Assembly (NCBI GenBank): GCA_016926315.1
Contig: JAFGOU010000265.1
Span: forward strand, 1 to 16,368
Reading direction: 5' to 3'
Source: Chitinispirillaceae bacterium
GTDB taxonomy: Bacteria; Fibrobacterota; Chitinivibrionia; Chitinivibrionales; Chitinispirillaceae
Length of the DNA: 16,368 nucleotides
The notes beneath the pieces were generated by a model. It made no database searches and was not told the DNA's origin. It worked only from the letters and a program-made list of their open reading frames with translations. The translations under genes and the position numbers were made by a program. Positions 8,116 to 13,516 of the stretch are shown piece by piece (positions within the stretch are counted from its first letter, which is position 1; each line of letters begins with the position of its first letter).

Positions 8116-9468
8116 ATGATACGGAAAAAAATAACAACGCGGAGGGGCATTTTCTTCAAGGGTGCGGCAAAGCCCCCGGAACTGTTTCCGTTTGAAATAC
8201 TTCCTGCTCCGCCGGTGGTGACCATTCCGCTGCTCCAGCACCGCGGGCCAGCCGCCCGTCCCTGCGTTTCAGCGGGCGATCCGGTGGCACGGGGACAGCT
8301 TATCGGCAGGGCGGAGGACTCGTGTTCGGCGCCTGTTCACGCCTCGGTTGCCGGCAGGGTATCGGGAATCGACCGGTACCCCTATTCTTCCGCTCCCGAT
8401 GCATGGTGCGTAACGATCGAAAACAACGGCAGCGATGACTTTTCATCGCCGATCCACTACGACAAGCCGTTGCAAGAGTCAAGCGCAGATGAGCTGCTGG
8501 CGCGGCTTGCGCTCAGTGGAATCGTCGATGAAACGGGACTTCCGCTCGACGGCATGCTCGCCCGGGCGCGTCAGGAAGAAAAAGTAACCACGCTTATCGT
8601 TTCTCTGCTTTCCACCGAACCTTTCCTGCAGGCCGTGGATCTCCTCTGCGCCGAATCGGCCGAAACGCTCCTTAAAGGATCGGACCTCTGCAGAAAAATA
8701 CTGGGAGCGGAAACATGCGTCATCGCCGTCAATCAACGGAAGCCCGCGAATGCATCTGCGCTTTCAGCGATGCTGAACCAGGAGCGGTTCCCGGGATGTT
8801 CCCTGCTTCCGATCAGTGCAAAATACCCTCATCAGAACCCACGCCTCCTTCTCCGCGACTGCACCGGGGTAGAGCTTCCCTTTTCCGCTCCCCTAACGGC
8901 GGCCGGATGTACGGTGATCGGCGGTGAGGCCGCCGCGCGGGTTCCTGAAGCGCTCGTTGAGCTTCGTCCCTGCTACGAACGGGTGGTCACGGTTGCCGGC
9001 GATGCCATCGCCAGCCCGAAAAACCTTCTGGTCCGCATCGGCACGCCCGTACGGGCCCTTCTTGAGGCGTGCGGAGCCGATTTCGGGGCCATTCAAAAAC
9101 TGGTCGTTGGCGGACCGCTCTCCGGTGCCGCGGTACGTGACTTCGAAACACCGGTGACCAAATCGACCACCGCCCTCCTGGCCTTTTGCACGGCCTTTCC
9201 CGCAGGTTCCTCCAACCCCTGCAGTAAATGCCGACGCTGTGCCTCTGTGTGTCCCCTGCGCCTTGATCCCGCCCGGCTTATGCGCCAGACCATGTCCCGC
9301 GAAATGGCGTCAGCCCGGGCATCCGGTATTCTGGAATGTATCGAGTGCGGCTGTTGCAGCTATGTCTGCCCTTCAGGGATAAATCTGGTCCACTGGCTGC
9401 AGTTTGGGAAAAAACGTTCCGGTGCCGGCGAATCCGCGCCCTCCGGGCATGAAAAGGTTCCGGCATGA
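8116..9468 (+). CDS. rnfC: RnfC-like electron transport subunit, FMN/NADH motifs degenerate
   Basis: 450 aa, peripheral subunit of Rnf complexes. The N-terminal barrel-sandwich part is well kept (RRGIFFKGAA, VVTIPLLQH, GDPVARGQLIG, APVHASVAGRV). Two ferredoxin-type [4Fe-4S] motifs are complete: C369-C372-C375-C379P and C408-C411-C414-C418P. The dehydrogenase-like middle is not normal. Where RnfC/NuoF have the glycine-rich FMN loop GGAxFPT, this protein has GIVDETGLPLDG (135-146); the NGAECEP-type motif reads SLLSTEP (163-169); the YPQGG-type motif reads YPHQN (237-241). FMN and NADH binding are therefore doubtful. The start has a modest GGGGA. The stop overlaps rnfD by 4 bases (ATGA). Confidence 0.9.
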   Translation: MIRKKITTRRGIFFKGAAKPPELFPFEILPAPPVVTIPLLQHRGPAARPCVSAGDPVARGQLIGRAEDSCSAPVHASVAGRVSGIDRYPYSSAPDAWCVTIENNGSDDFSSPIHYDKPLQESSADELLARLALSGIVDETGLPLDGMLARARQEEKVTTLIVSLLSTEPFLQAVDLLCAESAETLLKGSDLCRKILGAETCVIAVNQRKPANASALSAMLNQERFPGCSLLPISAKYPHQNPRLLLRDCTGVELPFSAPLTAAGCTVIGGEAAARVPEALVELRPCYERVVTVAGDAIASPKNLLVRIGTPVRALLEACGADFGAIQKLVVGGPLSGAAVRDFETPVTKSTTALLAFCTAFPAGSSNPCSKCRRCASVCPLRLDPARLMRQTMSREMASARASGILECIECGCCSYVCPSGINLVHWLQFGKKRSGAGESAPSGHEKVPA

Positions 9469-10487
9469 GCGGGACGACCAATACTATTCCCGCCATCGGA
9501 TGCGATGGAAACAGCGGTAAGGCGGCTGCTGCGGGCCGTCCGCTGCCGGTTCTTTCTTCGCCGCCCCATATTCATTCCGGTGTGTCAACGCAGAAGATCA
9601 TGCTCCTGTACCTGCTCTCACTCGGTCCATCGGCGGTCATGGGAATTATTCATTACGGTATCGGAGCAGCATCATTCATGGCAACGGCGGTCATAGGCGC
9701 AATGGTAACCGACGCCCTGGTATCGCTGGCCAGAAGCAGAACGGTCCCGGCCATCGACGGCAGCGCCGCCATCACCGGTCTCCTTCTTGCGCTTTCCTGT
9801 CCTCCCGGCCTCCCCCTTTGGGCTGCCGCGGCCGGTTCATTTTTTTCGATCGCGATAGTCAAGGGCGCGGCCGGCGGCCTGGGACGCAATTTCCTCAACC
9901 CCGCGCTTGCGGGAAGGGCGTTTCTGCTGCTTGCCATTCCCTCACTGTTCCGTGCCGGTGCTCAGCCGGGAGTTTTTGATTTCTCCCTGCCGGCGCCCGA
10001 TCTCCTGCAGGAACTCCTGGTCAGCCATTCCAGCACCTGGATCGGCGCCGTATCACCTCTCGCCATTCTCGCCGGAGCGGCGTTCGCGTTCTCCTTCCGG
10101 CTGATCGATCTGATGGTTCCGGTTCTGTTCCTCATGGCGGCTTTCGCCTCTCTGTGGAGCGCACACTCCCCGGAAACGCTGTTGACCACGCCCGTGCTGC
10201 TGCATAGCCTGGAAACTCTGCTTTCCGGTGGCGTCCTGCTTGCCGTGTTTTTCATGGCAACCGACCCGGTGACCTCGCCCTCAGCGGCAAAGGGACGCAC
10301 CCTCTATGCGCTCGGATGCGGCGCGATCTACGGCCTGTTCAGCGCTGCCGGATCAACGGTGGATGCTCCCATGCATGCACTGCTTATCATGAACTGCATG
10401 GTGCCGCTTATCGACCGGTCCATCACGACCCGATTTTTCGGAAAAAAACAGGGGCGCTCCGGCCTGGAGGTTCCCCGTCATGAATGA
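9465..10487 (+). CDS. rnfD: RnfD-like membrane subunit lacking the covalent FMN site
   Basis: 340 aa, integral membrane protein of the RnfD/NqrB family with about nine or ten hydrophobic segments. Kept motifs: GSAAITGLLLALSCPP (99-114), GGLGRNFLNPA (137-147), FFMATDPVTSPSAAKGR (262-278) and LLIMNCMVPLIDR (306-318). In normal RnfD a threonine in an S-G-A-T-P type motif carries covalent FMN; here the aligned segment is S174-L-P-A177-P178, with no threonine, so FMN attachment by the usual route is not possible. The region is also shortened, with TWIGAVSPLAIL following soon after. The first 40 residues are Ala/Pro-rich and cytoplasmic. Overlaps rnfC by 4 bases and rnfE by 8 bases, leaving no space for rnfG, which normally follows rnfD. 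Confidence 0.9.
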   Translation: MSGTTNTIPAIGCDGNSGKAAAAGRPLPVLSSPPHIHSGVSTQKIMLLYLLSLGPSAVMGIIHYGIGAASFMATAVIGAMVTDALVSLARSRTVPAIDGSAAITGLLLALSCPPGLPLWAAAAGSFFSIAIVKGAAGGLGRNFLNPALAGRAFLLLAIPSLFRAGAQPGVFDFSLPAPDLLQELLVSHSSTWIGAVSPLAILAGAAFAFSFRLIDLMVPVLFLMAAFASLWSAHSPETLLTTPVLLHSLETLLSGGVLLAVFFMATDPVTSPSAAKGRTLYALGCGAIYGLFSAAGSTVDAPMHALLIMNCMVPLIDRSITTRFFGKKQGRSGLEVPRHE

Positions 10488-11067
10488 AAACCTGAATAAA
10501 AGCATCTTCCTGACCTCCCCGGCTGTTGTCCTGGGGGTAGGCCTGATCGCCCCGCTCATGGCCAATGCATCGCCCTGGGTACATCTGTATCTTGGAGGCG
10601 CGGCAATGGCGTCGCTTACCCTAATAACAATCGTTTCATGCCTCTTCACTAATCGTCTGCCGTATAACAGCCGTATACCCATAGCGATCGTCCTTTCCGG
10701 AGGAACGGTTTCTGCGATGGCGGTTATCGGTTCTCATTTTTTCAACGAATCCCGGCTACCGGTCGAAACGATCGTCCCCCTTCTGATGGTGGTATCGATC
10801 ATGGCACTCCATACCGAGGCATATGACGTTAAAAAACCCCTGCAACCCGCGCTCATCGATGCTTTCGGCATCGGCATTCTGTTTCTATCCCTTCTTATCT
10901 TGTGCGGTCTGATAAGAGACCTGGCCCTGCGCCTCCTCATTGCAAAAGGCGTAACCGGTTCGATGGCCGGTTTCTTTCACACCTTGCCGGGCATTTTTCT
11001 TGTTGTCTGTCTTGTTATTGCGGGAATCGTTTACGTTACTACTTCCGCCGGGTGGAGGCAACGATGA
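10480..11067 (+). CDS. rnfE: RnfE-like membrane subunit lacking the [2Fe-2S] cysteines
   Basis: 195 aa with about six transmembrane segments, RnfE/NqrD family. The N-terminus keeps the family pattern (SPAVVLGVGLIAPL, 13-26), but the normal GLCPLL has become GLIAPL. In the second half-helix motif, normally PLIVTNC, the sequence is PLLMVVS (100-106). Both cysteines that help hold the intramembrane [2Fe-2S] cluster in Rnf/Nqr are thus absent; the remaining cysteines (C54, C142, C177) are at other places. The later parts FHTLPGIFLVVCLVIAG and the helix LIDAFGIGILFLSLLI fit the family. Start ATG 10480 has GGAGG (10466-10470) at 9 nt. It overlaps rnfD by 8 bases and rnfA by 4. Confidence 0.82.
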   Translation: MNENLNKSIFLTSPAVVLGVGLIAPLMANASPWVHLYLGGAAMASLTLITIVSCLFTNRLPYNSRIPIAIVLSGGTVSAMAVIGSHFFNESRLPVETIVPLLMVVSIMALHTEAYDVKKPLQPALIDAFGIGILFLSLLILCGLIRDLALRLLIAKGVTGSMAGFFHTLPGIFLVVCLVIAGIVYVTTSAGWRQR

Positions 11068-11660
11068 TCTCCGTCGGAACGATCCTCGGCATGTCGCTTG
11101 TTGCGGTACTCACCGACCGTTTTGTGCTCGACCCCGGTATCGGCAAAGGACACCGACTGATCGGCGCTTCCCCGTTCAGGTATCCGGTCATGCTCGGGAC
11201 GTTTGTAACCGGCTCGCTGGCAGCAACCGTCACGCTTTGCCGGCTTATCACCAACCTCGTGCTGCTCCCTCTGGAACTCGACTACCTGTTGATCCTTGCC
11301 GTATTCGTATCGATCGCCGTTGTGTATGGTGCCACAACAGTGCCGCTCCCGATCCGACGTCCGTTAACGGCAGTCAACCGTTTAGCCGGTCATGCCGCCG
11401 TAATCACCGCTCTCCTGATACTACCGCTGCTGGAGACCCTCAGGCTCCCCGAAATGCCGCTGTCGGCGAACCTCCTGGCTTCCGCCGTTACCGGAATCAT
11501 CTTCACCGTTATCCTGATTATCCGTCATGGTATTTCCGCACCTGCTGCGGCAGGAACCGGTAACAGCAGGGCGCGGCTTTTTGTTCAAGAGCTGCTTATA
11601 GCGGCACTTATCCTTCTGGCGCTTCAGGGAGTCGCGCCGCTTACCCTTTTTAACTGGTAA
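11064..11660 (+). CDS. rnfA: RnfA-like membrane subunit lacking the [2Fe-2S] cysteines
   Basis: 198 aa, about six transmembrane segments, RnfA/NqrE family by position and by the segment LVLLPLELDYLLILAVFVSI (65-84), which aligns with the ILxPLGLEYLRTLAFIL region of RnfA. The usual NNFVLxxxLGxCPF loop reads TDRFVLDPGIGKGH (17-30), with no cysteine. The usual LITTNCAVLG reads RLAGHAAVITA (106-116), also with no cysteine. The only cysteine in the whole protein is C59. The second metal-binding half of the intramembrane cluster is therefore missing, matching the loss in RnfE. The start at 11064 (ATGA overlap with rnfE) has GGAGG 5 bases upstream. The protein is divergent; assignment to RnfA rests partly on context. 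Confidence 0.75.
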   Translation: MISVGTILGMSLVAVLTDRFVLDPGIGKGHRLIGASPFRYPVMLGTFVTGSLAATVTLCRLITNLVLLPLELDYLLILAVFVSIAVVYGATTVPLPIRRPLTAVNRLAGHAAVITALLILPLLETLRLPEMPLSANLLASAVTGIIFTVILIIRHGISAPAAAGTGNSRARLFVQELLIAALILLALQGVAPLTLFNW

Positions 11661-11667
11661 TACGGCA

Positions 11668-12684
11668 ATGGATACGCTGCTACCCCTCATCATAACGATT
11701 CTGACGGCATCGCTTGCCTGCATCGCCATCGCCATCCTTTCCTCTTGCTGCCAGAAAACTTTTTACGCCCGCGTGCTTCAGGCAAGGCGCGTTCTGCCGG
11801 GCAGCGACTGCGGCGTTTGCGGGTATCCCGGGTGCATCGATTTCGCCGAGGCGGCAGCCTCGGGAGCAGTGCAACCAGGCGGATGCATTCCCGGCGGCCC
11901 GAAAACCGCCCATGCGCTTGCGGACCTGATGGGAACAACCGTGGAGAACAGCGAACCGATGATGGCCGCGGTCCACTGCAAGGGAGGCGTGAACGAGGTC
12001 GCCGCGCGCGCGCGGTACTATGGCATCAATGACTGCCACGCCGCCATCCTTCTGGCAAACGGTCCGAAAGCATGTCATGAAGGCTGCCTTGGGCTTGGTT
12101 CCTGTGTTGAGGCGTGCCCGTTTGGGGCGATATCCATCAATGATAACAACGTCGCCATCGTTGACCGGCACAAATGTACCGGATGCGGCATTTGTATCGG
12201 TTCCTGTCCACGCGCGCTTTTATCGCTGGTTCCGCATGTCCATAAAATCTTCCTGGCCTGCAGCGTTCATACCGGCAGTGAGCGCGTTAAGGAGTGGTGT
12301 ACGGTCGGCTGCACCTCATGCGGAAAATGCGTTGAGGCCACCCCTTCCGGTGCGATCACCATGGTCGACCACCTGCCCACGCTCGATTATTTCACTCCGA
12401 ATGAGAATTTCGTCGCAGCCGTCCACGCCTGCCCGTCACACTCCTTTGTTGATACTATCAAGGTACGGCCCAAAGCGAATATCGATACCAAATGCGACGG
12501 GTGTGGAGCGTGCATTACCGTCTGCCCGGTCGAGGGTGCAATCGACGGAAGGAGCGGACATCGGCATATCATACAAAAAGACCGGTGCATCGGATGCGGC
12601 CGCTGTCTCAACAGCTGCCATGTCAGGGCCATCTCGTTATGGGGCAGTCTGGGCTACCAGAGCCAGAAGAATTCGAAAAAGTAA
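11668..12684 (+). CDS. rnfB: RnfB-like ferredoxin-type subunit, multi-cluster form
   Basis: 338 aa. One N-terminal membrane helix (about 5-27) anchors a chain of iron-sulfur domains. The Fes domain is intact (C48, C51, C56, C73, in DCGVCGYPGC). Then come ferredoxin motifs at C136-C140-C146-C150P, C170-C173-C176-C180P, C215-C218-C221 with threonine 225 where the fourth cysteine is expected, C276-C279-C282-C286P and C307-C310-C313-C317. Six clusters are possible. RnfB is the ferredoxin-oxidising entry point of Rnf, and this arm looks fully functional, in contrast to the membrane subunits. It starts 7 bases after rnfA with a weak ribosome-binding site, and is the last gene of the operon. Confidence 0.92.
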   Translation: MDTLLPLIITILTASLACIAIAILSSCCQKTFYARVLQARRVLPGSDCGVCGYPGCIDFAEAAASGAVQPGGCIPGGPKTAHALADLMGTTVENSEPMMAAVHCKGGVNEVAARARYYGINDCHAAILLANGPKACHEGCLGLGSCVEACPFGAISINDNNVAIVDRHKCTGCGICIGSCPRALLSLVPHVHKIFLACSVHTGSERVKEWCTVGCTSCGKCVEATPSGAITMVDHLPTLDYFTPNENFVAAVHACPSHSFVDTIKVRPKANIDTKCDGCGACITVCPVEGAIDGRSGHRHIIQKDRCIGCGRCLNSCHVRAISLWGSLGYQSQKNSKK

Positions 12685-12747
12685 TCAACCGGTCACGCCT
12701 TTCAAAGTTAATTTTTCCACTTAACTGCCTGCCTTCCTCCGAATTAA

Positions 12748-12777
12748 CCGGAATACTACCTGTAGCATACGGTTTTT
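12748..12777 (+). terminator. Possible weak terminator after rnfB
   Basis: CCG (12748-12750) and CGG (12770-12772) enclose a second small stem CTA/TAG, followed by five T. The stem has an internal mismatch, so this is only a candidate. It sits directly before the next promoter. Confidence 0.3.
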
Positions 12778-12779
12778 AC

Positions 12780-12808
12780 TTGACACACAATTTATTGTGG
12801 TTTATAAT
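12780..12808 (+). promoter_or_regulatory. Perfect-consensus sigma70 promoter with operator-like dyad
   Basis: TTGACA (12780-12785) and TATAAT (12803-12808) are both exact consensus at 17-bp spacing. The spacer contains a perfect dyad CACAAT-TT-ATTGTG (12786-12799), a classic place for a repressor site. A second inverted pair, CAACG/CGTTG (12819-12823 and 12830-12834), lies just after the expected start. It drives the small Cys-containing gene at 12853. Confidence 0.9.
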
Positions 12809-12852
12809 TATCCTATAACAACGGTTGATCGTTGCTCACTATCGGAGGTGCC

Positions 12853-13083
12853 ATGCAATCATCGAAAGTGTTATGTGCCCAGTGCCCTCACCATAGGGAG
12901 TGTCCCCAGAAAACAAGGATATATGTCAATTACTGCGGCGCCGACCAGAAAAAAATGGAAAACAGGGTCCGGACCGCGGTTCTCGAATGCCGGACGCGAA
13001 GGGGCCGGCTTTTCATACAGGGATTTTTGTTCTTCCCCGACGCGCGGCAGGTATTCCCGCCGGCGCTGTCCGTTTCCTCCTGA
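12853..13083 (+). CDS. 76-aa small Cys-containing protein, possibly zinc-binding
   Basis: ATG at 12853 follows CGGAGG (12843-12848) at 4-nt spacing. The N-terminal part holds C8-x2-C11-x5-C17 (LCAQCPHHRECPQKT) and C28 (YVNYCG), with a possible fifth cysteine in VLECRTRRG. This pattern suggests a small metal site, but no family is recognised. The rest is basic, and the last 20 residues (FFPDARQVFPPALSVSS) look unstructured. A neighbouring frame continues with PEPERFKGQKSARIDSLQDF to a stop at 13153, so a frameshifted longer C-terminus cannot be excluded. The very strong promoter with a putative operator suggests tight, inducible, high-level expression. A frame-compatible ATG at 12832 has no ribosome-binding site. 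Confidence 0.65.
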   Translation: MQSSKVLCAQCPHHRECPQKTRIYVNYCGADQKKMENRVRTAVLECRTRRGRLFIQGFLFFPDARQVFPPALSVSS

Positions 13084-13221
13084 GCCGGAGCGCTTCAAAG
13101 GGCAGAAGTCAGCGAGGATCGACAGCCTGCAGGATTTCCGCGACTTTGCGTGAAAACCCGGCGTGCCAATGACGCGACACTATGGAAAGATATCGATAGC
13201 CTACCGGGAGTTTTTAAAGCG

Positions 13222-13243
13222 GAACGACAATGAATTGTCGTTC
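13222..13243. repeat. Perfect 9-bp inverted repeat
   Basis: GAACGACAA (13222-13230) and TTGTCGTTC (13235-13243) flank TGAA. There is no T-run on the plus strand (AAAACGC follows), so it is either an mRNA 3'-end hairpin for the small gene upstream or a protein-binding dyad. Confidence 0.7.
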
Positions 13244-13369
13244 AAAACGCCCAGAAGACCCAATCATCAACGGTTCTCTGGACGGCAACCTTGCCGGAGC
13301 GATTGAATTTATTGGCCTGCTACCTTCGGAATGATTTAATTTTTCACCTGCGTATTCATTCGTTGCCAC

Positions 13370-13460
13370 CCTAACCCGGATTCTCCGGAATAAAACCATG
13401 ATTATCATGATGTTAACTATGGGGAAAGACTTGTTGCTCATATTTTTCAGACAAAGAACC
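13370..13460 (-). repeat. Dispersed intergenic repeat, copy B (inverted relative to copy A)
   Basis: On the minus strand it reads GGTTCTTTGTCTGAAAAATA, then ATGAGCAAC, ATAATCATGG and TTCCGGAGAATCCGG. It lacks the ~31-nt insertion found in copy A. It ends 53 bases upstream of the transglycosylase start codon. As in copy A, a hairpin sits just outside its GGYTCTTTGTCTGA end, here with different sequence (CGGTACC/GGTACCG). Confidence 0.75.
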
Positions 13461-13501
13461 TAAGCCGAATAACGGTACCTGAAGCGTGACGGTACCGGTT
13501 C

Positions 13502-13516
13502 AAGGAGCAAATCTTG
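13502..13516 (+). promoter_or_regulatory. Ribosome-binding site that fixes a TTG start
   Basis: AAGGAG (13502-13507) stands six bases before TTG (13514-13516). No ATG or GTG nearby would preserve the signal sequence; the next in-frame ATG is about 110 codons later. The rare TTG start is therefore very likely real. Confidence 0.8.

Larger units (their letters stand above)
13084..13513. other. 430-bp intergenic region with repeat copy B
   Basis: No supported gene. It contains an exact inverted repeat (13222-13243), the inverted second copy of the dispersed repeat (13370-13460) and a hairpin with GGTACC arms (about 13471-13500) just before the transglycosylase start. No consensus promoter is visible; the lytic transglycosylase gene must be transcribed from here or from the strong promoter at 12780. 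Confidence 0.55.

Noticed and set aside
8116..12684. The rnf operon as a simple set of pseudogenes
   Set aside because: All five frames are full length with preserved overlaps, and RnfB/RnfC cysteine motifs are nearly all intact; random decay would be expected to add stops and frameshifts, as seen in the nearby radical SAM gene.
12020..12724. A 234-codon plus-strand frame overlapping rnfB
   Set aside because: Off-frame shadow of rnfB with a low-complexity product; rnfB has intact cysteine motifs throughout.
13222..13243. Inverted repeat as a rho-independent terminator
   Set aside because: No T-run follows on the plus strand and none of use on the minus strand; kept only as an inverted repeat.
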